Shown one piece after another: positions 21,539 to 32,975 of a stretch of DNA of 64,000 bases; the stretch's first letter is position 1, and each line of letters begins with the position of its first letter. The translations under genes were made by a program, and so were the position numbers. Below the pieces are notes generated by a model that saw only the letters and a list, made by a program, of their open reading frames with translations, was not told the origin of the DNA and did no database searches. The stretch lies in NCBI GenBank assembly GCA_003194525.1, contig NBIV01000246.1:1-64000 (forward strand). Direction: 5' to 3'. The DNA comes from Gracilariopsis chorda. Lineage: Eukaryota > Rhodophyta > Florideophyceae > Gracilariales > Gracilariaceae.

Positions 21539-22850
21539 CGTTTTCAACGGGTAATTGTTAGAGTCAGAAATGTCGATAACCCTTTTTTGAAGAATTGGCC
21601 GCGGATTTCCGGTAATAAAAGATATTCAATAATGAAGTTTGGGCCAGCACCGGTATCAAAGATGGACAGATGACGCAACATATACTGCTGGGAAAGGCCA
21701 AGGTCGGCGAAGACTTTAATATTTTGCTTGGCCATAACCATGACTCTTTCTGAGATCCAGTTGTTCTTGAAAAATATCCACGGGCGATGCAACGCAACAT
21801 AATACAAAAACGGCCACCACAGACGATACCACGAGTGTGGTAACGTTTTTGTTGAAAAGATAGTGACAGGGAGCGATGCTTGGACGCCTCGGGCGCCTTG
21901 GGTCTCAACTTGCCTGGCTTTCCAACGGAGACTACTCCACTCAGTTTCCCTGAGCTGCTTCCCCTACAGGGGCGATAGTATGTGCCAGCAGTTCCTGTGG
22001 GTCATCCCACATGGCGTTCACACTTGCAAAGAAGGCGGTTGGAACCGAGTTTTTATCTGACGGCACGGCCACTTTTGATGCGTGGGTGGTGTTTTGAAGA
22101 GACAATTCCGCTTTCGCGCGAAGGTAAGAAGCTATCAGAACAGATGCCTTCTCATTGGGAGTCAATGGTTCATAACAAACCATGATTGTGGGCATCTCTC
22201 TCAGAGTAAGACCACAGCGCCGAGACTTATGTCCGTGGTCATAGCAGATGTGACATATCAACTTTCGAGTGAGTTTGGCCTTCTGTCCATTGTCCTGGAA
22301 CTTTGCCGCGGGGCGTATATCGACCCACCTAGGCCTTTTGGAACGGAATCCACTGGAATGGTTGGCGTGTGGGGCTCGAGCAGGAAAAATATCTGCATAT
22401 GGCAGCTGAGTATTCTCCCTTTTCGATGCTTTTGTCAACAGAAGCTCCGTAGTCCGGAGTGCTACCAAATCCTCACGACTGAAATGCAAGCTATCCACCT
22501 CTGTGCGAAGTTAATCCTGGGACATCATGAATATCGATGATGGGGCTGCCTCCATATGGAGCGCTCTATATTTCACCCCATTAGTGAAACGTGCACGAAT
22601 AGCCCACTTCAGCGTATCGAACAAGCTCCAAGTAGGTAGCGTTCTGCTTATTCGCGTGGCGTTGAATAACACCGGTGCAAATAGATCATTCAATGCATTA
22701 ATCAACATGGTACATGGCTCAAACGACGAGTAACCGTTACCAAAACGGTGGAAAGCCTTGTTCATTCGAACTGAATACTCGATTTTTGTTTCCTTTGGGA
22801 GCTACTTATTGTCGCGTAGCGAGAGAGTAGCCTTATCCAAATAGCCTACT
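21539..22850 (-). pseudogene. Gag and protease start of relic D
   Basis: Read on the minus strand: gag from a LSLRDN block (near 22820), VRMNKAFHRFGNGYSS (22760-22710), a zinc knuckle CHICYDHGHKSRRC (near 22255-22210), then the protease start with VMAKQNIKVFADLGL and IFDTGAGPNFI (near 21655). It ends inside the protease at the C insertion site. The frame continues without loss at 50216 on the plus strand if one CCTGC copy is removed. Closest to A and B in sequence, with stops and frameshifts throughout. Confidence 0.8.
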
Positions 22851-22892
22851 CAGCTGGTATTTGACAGTCATTTAATTATAAAACACTTTAAT

Positions 22893-25800
22893 CTCTTGAC
22901 CTAGAATCTGGAACTATACCTATTGGCTTTGAGAAGAAGAATTTAGAAGGAAGTGTATTTTGGAACCGGTTGGTTTTGGTTATTATTAGAACGCAATTCA
23001 GTGAAACACGAGTGTACTCTTTCGACATTTCAACAATAAACACAAGGTCCAAAAATTCATCGAGCCGAAAAACGGGGTCCTCCCAGGGACTAACCTACGG
23101 TGGTGCAACTCAAGTTCGATTTAGATAGCATTACCAGGATGGTGATTGACCGAGCTATTAACCAGCTTGCATTTGACGTAGCTTGCATATCACGTACTGG
23201 CATGAACTTTTCAATTCCTCGAGCAGATGGATTGAAGGTACATAGACCAAATCGTGCAGCAGCACCAATGGGTGACCTCGCAGAGCCCCCAGATGTTTCC
23301 AGTAATGACGCCAATAGATCAAAGTAACCCATGGATTTTCTCAGTAAGGAAGGCTATTCATCCATCTCTTCCCATAAGCCCAACTGGTTAGAAGCTCTCC
23401 GGCCCATTTCAAAGACGGGCAGACCTTCGGGTAGATGAAGGCTCGGGGTATACTTATCTTCCAGAACCAACTAGTAGAACCAAGCAGATTGGTCTAGCTT
23501 GGAGAATGAGCGGCAAAGAAGTCCAAAAAGAGAGAAAAGGACCAGTACGAGAAGGGGAAAGACATCAACAAAAGCTGACCCTGCACCATAGCAGGCGAAA
23601 AACACCTAAATATTGGGCCTCAGGCCACTCTAAACCGGTCCTTTTTGGAACAGCAATCAGCAATAATGGTTTGTTTTATGCATGTTCACTTCTTGGTTAC
23701 TGGAAAGGATGCGCTAGAGGGCCAATCAGTACCAAACATCTTTCTGAAGCATGGTAAATACAAGGTAGGCAACACCTTTGGTATTTCTGTTAAACATTTG
23801 GTCCAGTGCACTGCAATCTTGCATACGGGAGACGGATCAAATTTAGTTAATGCCAACTTATTATCTCCAAAATTGTGAGACAGTGTAGAACTATGTTCTC
23901 TAACGAACGCTTTAGTGGATGCGAGGAAGTGAACAATAGCCGTACGTGGCAGTCTTGGCCTACTGATATTCGTTATAACCCTGAAGGCCCGGGTACGATT
24001 TATCGTCATCAACGAAATGGCAAGAGATTTTATCCTTGGAAAAACGTTCATTTACAACTGATTCAGAGCAATCTTGCTTCAAATCAGAACGGTTTTTTCA
24101 ACAAAAATCTGGTAGTAGCCATTCTTGGTCGGCATAGGTCGACAATCGCATTGTGATCAAGACAAGATACGCCTCTGGCCACTGTATCCAGTAAGGATCA
24201 AAACGCGAAGCTCATTTGGATCCCTCCCATGCACCAAGCGCTAGCCAAGTGGTGGGAGCAACTGGGGCTCGTAACACTTGAAAGCCACCACGAGGTACTG
24301 GAATGCCAAATGAAAGTGATTGAAAATGAAATCTTCGACAACTTACTAAATCAAACTGTTCAGGTATGCTTGAGCAGCGTCAGTAATCATACGGTTAAGC
24401 TACCCAACAAAACCGTTGTTGCATTTGCACCTTCCACCCCAGTTAATATTTTTACACTGAAATAATCAAGGGCGTCTGGAGAACTCCACTCTGAGAAGTG
24501 TTAGGGATTACCAGATCGCCGAATAAAAGAAACCATCCAAGCCGATAAAAGCCGATACAGCACCAAAACAGAACGGAAATACCAACTGGGAAGAGAATGT
24601 AGCCATCGGATCTTAAGGGCAACCTTGCAAGGCTGGTATCCTCGACATATTTAATCCCTTCAGTGCCATGTGTTCAGTTCATCTAAGGGTAGTCAAAGCC
24701 ATGCAGAAGTGTATCGACTTGACTCCTGTACCCAAGTCGATATATCAACAACCATACTGGTCAGGTCCGAAGGCCCGAGAGGTTGGATTCCAAGAGATGG
24801 AAAGAATGTTGAAAGATGGGGATGTCGAGCCGCCATATGTAGAGCAGGGCAGCCCAGTGTTATTTCTCCAATTAGAGGGAAACCCAGAAATGAGGGTTTG
24901 GTATCGACTACCGAAACCTAAACGCCGTTATGGTCAGGGATTCGTATCCGGTACCTAGAATAGACGAATGTCTCGATGCCCTCAAAGATTCGAAAATCTT
25001 CACCAGACTGGACGCTAATTGCGGTTACTGGAAAATAGGGATACCCGAGGATGATAGGGACAAGGTGACGATCACCTGCCACGCTGGTCTTTTCCGCTTC
25101 TTCTGAATGCCATTGAGTTTGCGAAACGCGCCCTGTACGTTCGAGAAGGCTCTGGATATAATCCTATCAAATTTACGATGGCAGACCGCACTGTTCTATA
25201 CATATAACGCATTCAACTATTTCCGATCGGGTAAAGAACTTGTTGGGCACGTCTGAACGGTGCTCTAGCTCTTGAAAGATACCAGGGTCACGCTCAATTT
25301 AGGTAAATGCGTCTTCTTCTCTCAAACTTTAGAGTAACTGGGTCATAGGATCAGCCCAGATCGCCTGCTGGTAGCCAAAAAGAAACATCCGCCCAGGGAG
25401 CCAAGATATCACAGACCCAAACTGATATACGCTCCTTTATTGTTTTGTTTAATGTGTACTGAAGGTTCGTCAAGCGCTTCGCCAAGTCTGCAGCTCCCCT
25501 GAACAGGACCCCGCAGAACGGACAACCTGATCGGGTATGATTCCTTGTGGGGAACAAGATTCAAGCATTCTAGAAGCTCAACGCTGCTCGAACTCCACAT
25601 TAATATTCGATTCACTCAAGTCTGGTTACGAATATACCCTTAATACGAACACATTCTCCGCTCAGGGAACATGTTGCCTATTGCAAGCCCATGTGGATAG
25701 GAGCAAGCTACTAGTTGGGTATCGGAGTAGGGAACTCACCAGAATGTAGTAGAACTACACCGTGATCGATAAGAAATGACGAGTGGTTGTGTGGAGCGTG

Positions 25801-26520
25801 CATTTGCTTCATTTTAACATAAATTGAACGACATTAACCATGCAGAGAGAGCAAGATGCCTTGAGGTAGCTACTGTGCGTTGCAACTGCTTTTGGATGGT
25901 GACCTAGATAGAAGAAAAGATTGTCGGACTTTCAGAGTTACACTACGGCTTGAGCGTGGAGCACAACGTGTTCGATGCCATGTTACACTTGAATATCAAT
26001 TGCGAAGAACAGGAATCAGTGGAGGACTGTATCAAGTGCTTCAATATCTAAATGGTTAAAGATTTATAAAAAGGAAAACCCGAGGTACATAAGTTCTGAG
26101 AAGAATAGGAAAAGCTTTCATTAGGCTATTGTACAAGATGATACACCACAAGGGGTATTCATAGTGAGAGAGAAGTGTTCAATTACTACCAAAGTGGAAT
26201 TATTCCAAAAGAAACCTGTAGATGTTGCAAGTCAATACTAACCTGGTTTGGAATATTATACGCAGTTTAGGATAGGCCATAAAGGTTACTTAGTCAGACG
26301 ATCCACTTTGAATTGCCTGGATCAAAAGTTCGTACCAGAGTTCATCCACCAAAAAGATTATCCCCGTTTCTTACCACGCACGGCTTTTACATCATCGGGG
26401 AAACAAATGTAATGTGCTCTACGAAGAAATACCTACTGATCCTTTTTGTCTCAAGATGTTTGTAGCTATGTGGAGAGATGCAACTCTTGCACTTAAACCC
26501 GGGGATTGTATTTGGAAAGA
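22893..26520 (+). pseudogene. Relic G: PBS, gag and pol of C/E type
   Basis: Starts with a decayed primer-binding-site match (CTCTTGACCTAGAATCTGG, 22893-22911), then a gag start like that of E at 47217 (IIRTQFSE, near 22985), KFDLDSITRMVIDRA (23105), protease (ILHTGDGSNLV, near 23820; Asp replaced by His), RT (PYWSGPKAREVGFQEMERML, 24745; LDANCGYWKIGIPEDDRDK, 25010) and faint RNase H and integrase remains (RSRELTRM 25730; CNSC 26480). The RT active-site region near 25190-25215 no longer codes for YLDD. Stops everywhere. No LTR seen at either end: the 5' side runs directly into D's gag and the 3' side fades out. Confidence 0.7.
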
Positions 26521-28600
26521 TCGTTCACAAACTCAACCGTCAAATCTGTCGGCTGGTGTTCTTCGTTGGGCTATTTTGCAGCCGCCTTGGGCCCCTGCGC
26601 TTGGCCACCAGCTCTTTGATATATTCCAAACTTGCAATCATTTACATGTCTGCATTTCACCTTCGCACCAGATACCGCTCTGCTTTCTTCTTGCCCCCCG
26701 CCGTACCGCATCTCTACTGCAAATTATGAAGAACGATGTTCATACAAGAGGAAACAGTTTTTTAACATAATAGAAACGAGTAATAGCACATATCAATCCT
26801 ATCTCTCCAAATATTCAATTACTGCACGGGCCACAGCCAGCATAACACCCCATACAAGGGGACACAGACGGATGTCCGCAACGAAAACCATATCTTCAAG
26901 AATAACTTGTATATAAAAAAGGGGAAAAGGTTTCAAACGATGCTGGAGAGAATAATGCAGCTCACAAACCGATAGCGCTTCCTCTGTGGAAGGCTCTGCT
27001 TCGGGGTATTCGTCACCAATGAAACTACTGCGAGCATGGGGTGGTTTCAGGGAAGAATTGTCAGATATCTTTCGAATGAGCGGGATGAAATTCGAACGTG
27101 AATGCTTAGTTATGGTAAGAGCGTTGGAAAACTGTTGTTGGAATCACTTAGTGTCATCACCATATCTTTTATAGGCACAAAATAAACCTTAGAGGTACAA
27201 TAACTTGCTCTAAGCTGTTTCATGATGGTACGGATGTGACCTATGATAGGGTATTATGCGTTCTTGCGTAGAGCTAGTATGCAAAACTAGAGGGAAGGCA
27301 TATACAACAATTATATATAAAATCCTGGGGTCGGCTGCCTCCAAACAAACCCGGGCCAGACTACTTCTCCTCCTCATGGCAGCCCCTAACTTATTTTTAA
27401 GCTGTCGGCGCCTCTTTGCCTGCAACACTATTCTACGCCACTTTCCCTCCATAAATGTGCAGGTTGGTCTCTTGCACGTCTTGAAAGACTCAGCAGCCAC
27501 GGTCTGTTACCACACCAGCTGGATTATTTATCACAACTACATAGCTTCTGCCGGACCTCAAGTGCTGGTCGGGCACGTCACCAAGTTTGCTCTAAGCCGC
27601 GTAATAAACCTAAGATTGCGATCTAAGGACGTGGTCGTGCATAATAGTTGAAAAAGTTCGTATCTTTAGCTCAATAAGCTTAAAGTTTTGGTGAAGCAAC
27701 TGTTGTTACCGTAGTTCTTCTTCACCTTTAGTAGTGGACCAATACCGTAAACGCTTCTACCATCATCTATTTTTGCCTTGTATTAATCGCGATTGTGCCG
27801 TTTTTGCGCCTGTTACTGCAGTGCTTAGGTTACTATTCACCCTTTTTGGTGTACCGTCTATTGGCAATGCACGTATTTGTTGGTACCGTTCAGCTATAAA
27901 TCTATTTCCGATCCACTCTCGGGCCAAGAAAGGTACAATAAGGGCGTTTGTCGCCCATTTTGATGAAAGCGTGAAACATAACTCTCACAGTCTCACCGGT
28001 CTTTGCAAAAGCTTTTCAAATCAGTTATTGGTTGTTTAGATCTTAAAAGCAGTGGTTTACCTGTGTAATTGCGGTCCAAGAAAAAATGTCGGGTGTCAGG
28101 CTTTTTGTAGAAGTATGATGATGATTCAACACATGTCTTAGGTCTTTCATATGGTTGCAGCTTTGAGATAACAGAATATACACTAACTCTTGGATCTAAT
28201 GAACACATATATCTGATGCTTTCACTGATCAGTATAGTGATCCTGACTTATTTTCAGTTTTAAAGGTTAAGGGACCTTGCGATCAGAAGATTGATCATAA
28301 GATGAGCAAAGTAAGGCCACTTTCACTACCAGTTTTGACTCGTGGATCCACTTCCATCTCATTGGTGCGATCTCAAAAAGCATCTTTTCACTTTAGAGAT
28401 ACACTTGCAAGTTCTACATCTAGAATCCCCTTTCTTCTCACAAAGTTGCAGGGTCCTCTTTGTCTAACTTCCTCCAGACTCTTTTTACCCCTCACGAAAC
28501 TGTCTAACTCGCTTCCAAGATTTTAGATTCCTCTAAGAATCTCTTAAAGGTCGTATAACAGATACAACTGTGTGTTTGCTGGCATCTCTTAACAGCACCT
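26521..28600. other. No supported gene
   Basis: AT-richer than the elements around it. Short open frames (26414-26770, 27256-27651, 27734-28039) show no motif I recognise and no consistent codon signal. It may be decayed transposon DNA leading into relic H, but nothing here proves it. Confidence 0.4.
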
Positions 28601-28613
28601 GTGCGCTGAGTGC

Positions 28614-29837
28614 TTGTTAACACCAACTCCCATGATACACATAGACACTCCCACCATAGCTCTGACTTTGTCTGAACCAGAAACTTTTCTTGTGTCATCC
28701 ACAAGAAAAAACAGCGCGCAGGTACAGCCGACAAATGGTAATGATGCTAACAACAGGAATGTACCTGTGACCACATCTAAAAACATGGCTATTTCTTTGC
28801 CTGCGCCAAGCAACGGACACCATGCGCTTGAACTTGTTCGACTTGGTCATGCAACACTGAGAGGACGCCGTAGGGGACGCGGACGTTCTAGAAGAAGAGG
28901 CCGTGGCAGAGAACGAGGACGTGGACTAGGCACGAGTGCTGGTCACACTGCTCGTGGAAACCAAGACGACCATAGTCAAGGATGGAACATTAGTTTTTCA
29001 CAGTGTGTCTCATTGAAGCTGGAGCAATCATTCGCTCGAAAAGTTATACACGAGCGCGCAAGACTTTTGTGGAAAACCTTGGCTGGAAAGATAAAACTAG
29101 AGTGCGTCGTTCGGGACATTCCACTGAAAAGGGGTGGGTTTTTTATTTTGTTCATGAATCGCGTTCTTCTACAGCTCAGAGAGTAACTCAATGAAGTCAT
29201 CAGGGTGCGGAAGCTTTGTATTGACGCCATCAAGTTTTCCGAGGTATAACACTACGTCGCAGTACTACTGTTGTCCCATACAACCGGGTTTAGCTTTTGC
29301 AAGACCGTTGATGTACTCTGACAGTCTGGTAGTTCCGTGACCTCTCTCGAGAGGATTCGGTTCATTGCGAGCAACATCTTTGTACTTTCCCCTACGGGCT
29401 GTGGCCAGAATTGGAGGATGGAACTGAACTGGCAGCGAGACCAGACGCAACAGCTTGGAGATTTTGCGCAGCATTCTTTTAGAGACACGACGAAAGTGTT
29501 TCCTCGTTCCTCTTCATCTCCTTTCTACTTTAGATGACGATCTATACAGTATCCGTGCAAATGACAATCAAAAGAAATGCTGAGCGCAAGAAAAGCGGAC
29601 AAGAAGGGACGCTTTGGGGATGCTGTGGCTGATTCACTGCTCAGAATTGTGCTCGCCTTGCATTTTACACGTCGAGGAGAATGTTACTGTTATTCGGTTC
29701 CTCGCTTGTTTGAGGTGCTAACAGAGGGTTTCTGGGAGGGCACCACCAACAATTTCTTAGTTACTGCGGATAGAGATTACGACAAGGCGTCTTTTATGAA
29801 GCTGTTGACTGAATTTGGGTTCAGCTCAGTATTTGTA
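28614..29837 (+). pseudogene. Relic H, part 1: transposase-like gene
   Basis: Frame 28614-29186 has an Arg/Gly-rich run (about 28859-28945). Another frame (29003-29194) holds ENLGWKDKTRVRRSGHSTEKG, and the last (29577-29837) holds RIVLALHFTRR and TADRDYDKASFMKLLTEFGFSSVFVM. The pattern is that of a decayed transposase or transposon-borne gene with several frameshifts. A PiggyBac-like origin is possible but I cannot establish it. The final frame continues exactly at 41503 once element B and one ATGCC are removed. Confidence 0.5.
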
Positions 29838-29842
29838 ATGCC
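29838..29842. repeat. Target site duplication of element B (5' side)
   Basis: ATGCC, repeated directly at 41503-41507. Confidence 0.93.
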
Positions 29843-30745
29843 TGAAGTGCAATCCTCCAGGAGAAAGGCTCAGCGATGCCCTGTGGACTTGATGTTTTTG
29901 CCGCTTTCGCATGTTTATGATTGCTACCGCTATTAGCGGGTGTCTCAGCCCTCAGCGGATCCGCACTGGGCACCAGGTGCACACCTGTGCATGCGCCGTG
30001 TGCCGCCCAAGGTGTGAGTGGACCACGTGTGACACGGATAGTCAAGAGGAGGTTGGCACCACGGTGTGGACATTTAGTTAACTTATATTTATTATTTATT
30101 ATTTATCTACGCTACAGTAGGGAGATTACTACACTATATAGTGGCTCGGCGACCTCGCCCTGACACTGAGTAAACTCCCCCAACCAGGGGTTCTTGGCTC
30201 TAAGTCTTTTCCGCTTTCGCGAGTCTTCTACACTCCTCGGAGGTAAAGCCGCGTTACTAACGGTAGACCTATCCACCCTGCGTCACTAGGAGTATCACCG
30301 CCTTGGGCACTTGTCACTTAATTCACCACCGCCGTGTTCTCGCCCCTGTATAGGGTTTCTTTTGTACCTTTTTCCGTGGTCCCGTTGGCCCACACCCCCG
30401 TCGCCCCCAATCGGGCATCCCCCGTATTTCCCCTACCCCACTCTCGTGGTTTCTGCCCCTTTGTGTGGTTGCCCGTCACCGCTGACGCGTGTCTCTCGTG
30501 CCGGTATCCCGTGACGTCTTCCCCACTTACGTGGACTCGTGCTCCTTGGAAGGGCTGTTTTCCCATTCGTGGTGATCCTAATCCTACCGTTTCAACTCTC
30601 CCCGCTTGGCGTGAGGGTGAGCCTCGGCTTTACAACCCGACTTCGTCCTGCTCATCCGGAGAGGCTCCGTTCGCTGTGTTACCCCATCGAGGGGAAGATT
30701 CCGAACGTCTTCGTGTGTTGTCCCGCTTGCGGGTATTGCACTACA
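29843..30745 (+). repeat. 5' LTR of element B
   Basis: 903 bp, TGAAGTGCAATCC... to ...TTGCACTACA. I counted eight mismatches by eye against the 3' LTR (40600-41502), under 1 percent, so the insertion is recent. A TATATA box-like sequence lies at 30136-30141, preceded by an AT-rich run (30078-30105), which fits a U3 promoter with transcription starting some 25-30 bp later. Several short perfect hairpins such as CCGCTATTAGCGG (near 29929) and CCCGCTTGCGGG (30722) are present. Confidence 0.95.
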
Positions 30746-30748
30746 AAG

Positions 30749-30770
30749 TGGTCTCCCGACCTAGAATCGG
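30749..30770 (+). other. Primer binding site of element B
   Basis: Begins TGGTCTCCCGACCTAGAATC, three bases after the LTR end. TGG pairs with the CCA end of a tRNA. The same sequence occurs in A (49222) and a variant in C (49682, TGGTCTACCGACCTAG), F (57990) and G. The tRNA has not been identified: its 3' end should be complementary to this. Confidence 0.85.
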
Positions 30771-30860
30771 AAACGGTTAGGTTTTGTATGACCTCCCCTC
30801 GGAGATTCACTGTCCAAATTTTTGGTTTCTTACCACTTCGTGGGAGTTTTTGGTCTACAC

Positions 30861-32975
30861 ATGTCTCGGCGACCATCCTCCGCCGAACCCGTTGTCACGC
30901 GGAGTCGTTCCGTCAGTGACGTGGAACAGGCAGAGATCTCGAAGGTCCCCGCTGGCAACCCTCGACGTGCCACTTGGAAAGGCAAGTCGAAGGGCCAAGA
31001 CTCGTCGAGAGCCCAGAAACCCCCGCCTAAGGCGTTGAAGGACGCTCCCAACTCTGGTGTCGACCCGGCTTCTGCCGATGTAGCTGCACCCCGGAGGGGA
31101 GACCCCGATACCGACGCCCCCCCTAGTGTCCAAGCGCAGCTTGAGGAGATGCGTGAAGCACACAATGCCCTCGTGGAGGAGTTTGAAGTCCTGCGTGTCA
31201 GGTTTGATACCTCTTCTATGAAGGATTTGGTTGAGGACATTCGCCTTTTAAGGGCGGATGTCAACACTGTGTTGGAATGTTTTGGTGATCCTGCCAACTA
31301 TGTTGAGAATGTGGAAACCCGATTTGATCGTGTCAGTGCCCGTCTGAGGACGTTGGAGCAAACTATCTTGATGGATGACAACGTCCCGGGTGAAGCCGCT
31401 GCTGTCTCGCAAAAAGCGAAGCGCGAAAAGAAAGATTCTACCCGCCGCACTCGTAAGAAGCAGCCCAAGCACGATCCCGACTCGTCGGATTCCTCCCTGT
31501 CTTCACAGGATTCTCCCCATTCAGATGGTTTGGTTTCGTCGGATTCTTCATCGGACGATGATCGTCGCCGACGCCCGTCCCATTCTAAACGGTCTTCTTC
31601 CACCCAAGGTGTGATTCGCCCCCGGAGGAAGGGAAGGAAACACTTAGGATTGAGGGAACTCAAATGTACTAATCCCCTCTACAAGAGGTTGGTATCGTAC
31701 TGATATTATCGGCTTGAGGACTCCTCATTGGATCGTACACCCCGTGGTACGGGTAAGGTGAAGGACTGCATAAAGCGTATGCAGCTTTCCCTTCGTAACC
31801 AGTCCTTTTCTGGAGATGATCCAATATTGGTGTTAGACTTCCTCGGAAGATTCGTTTCCGAAGCGAACATACTTGGTATGAACGAAGGACAGGCGTTTAT
31901 TGCCCTACCGTACTTTCTGCGTGGCCTCGCTGAGGATCAATACAACTCTGTAAGAGGTTCTTCCCGAGCCTCCGAAGGAGGTGTAACGTGCTGGCCGGAA
32001 GCGGTTCAGTACCTCTTGCGATCCTACGCGACGAACAACGCTATTCAAGCGGCTATTCTCGCTTTACGCGATACCCGCCAGAAATGTGGAGAGACGGAAA
32101 CCGAATTCTCGGTACGCCTCAATAAGGCTTTCCACAGGTGTGGCAATGTTTACTCGTCGGGAGAGCGCTGCACCATGTACATCGATGGATTGGATCCGGC
32201 AATCCGTACGCTGGTGGCCCGATATCGGGAGGATCGTCGTAACACCACCTACCTGGAGTTGATTCAACACGCGCAAGCGGAAGGTGATGCACTTCGAGCT
32301 CGTATCCCTGCATCGAAGTCTCGTCCCGCCAAGGCGTTGATGATGGAAGCCAGTTCACCATCTTTATCGCTAGCAGCTAGTGGACGCCCTTCAAGGGACT
32401 GCGATAACGTTTACCTCACTCAGGCCGGCGCTCAGTCTATTCCGACCACGGAACTGCCGTCCACGACGGATGCGTCCTACGACACAGCTCAGGAGAATTC
32501 CCTGCTGTATGTTGACGGACCCCGTGTTCACGGACCTCGCATCCCCTATTCGAATGGTGCCCTCCGGCAGAGTCGTCCAGGATGGAAGGATACCCGCCCA
32601 GCGGTGAGACACACGGATGATCGTTCCGGTCAGGCGCCCCCACGCTCGGGAGTCGTATGCCACATATGTTACGAACACGGTCACATTTCACCGGACTGCA
32701 TCCTCACTTTGAGAGAAGTAACCCGAGTGATCGGTAACTATGAAGCCCTTACTCCAGCGGAGAAGCAGACCGTTCCGATTGCCTCGTACTTACGAGCGAA
32801 GACGGACTTCCCCCGGAATATCCCGGATACGAACCCACGACACGCGTTGCTTTCCCCTGCTGAGCAGGTCACTAACCCCCGTCTTGTTCGACAAGACAAC
32901 CTCGCTAGCGCTCCACTGCTAGTGGTTCAGGATTCTGAGACCCCGCCTCAGGCGGAACGGGCTCAGGAAAACTGA
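30861..32975 (+). pseudogene. Gag of element B (one internal stop)
   Basis: 704 codons from MSRRPSSAEPVV to a stop at 32973-32975. A single TGA at 31701-31703 interrupts it. A has CGA (Arg) there (LLSYRYYRL), so one C-to-T change made the stop; the frame continues unbroken after it. Parts: Ser/Pro-rich N-terminus, helical segment, basic plus Ser/Asp-rich block, capsid-like region (MQLSLRNQSFSG, LDFLGRFVSEA, LPYFLRGLAEDQY), zinc knuckle CHICYEHGHISPDC (C-x2-C-x4-H-x4-C). Binds and packages the element RNA in related elements. The stop follows GGAAAAC, the same junction as in A. Confidence 0.92.
32966..32975 (+). promoter_or_regulatory. Candidate -1 frameshift site between gag and pol
   Basis: G-GAA-AAC followed at once by the gag stop TGA. 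Pol is open in the -1 frame across this point. A has the same GGAAAAC then TAA (9861-9852), though the flanks differ. The heptamer is not a textbook X-XXY-YYZ, so frameshifting here is inference. Re-initiation is the alternative. Confidence 0.45.

Noticed and set aside
27256..27651. 131-codon plus-strand ORF
   Set aside because: No recognisable motif, no conserved neighbour and no sign of selection; AT-rich intergenic DNA gives such frames by chance.
28614..29186. Arg/Gly-rich ORF as a host RNA-binding protein
   Set aside because: The run is short, the frame changes soon after, and the region continues into the transposon-like relic H.
30136..30141. TATATA in B's LTR as a proven promoter
   Set aside because: Only its position and the AT-rich surroundings support it; mentioned in the LTR entry but not listed as a separate site.
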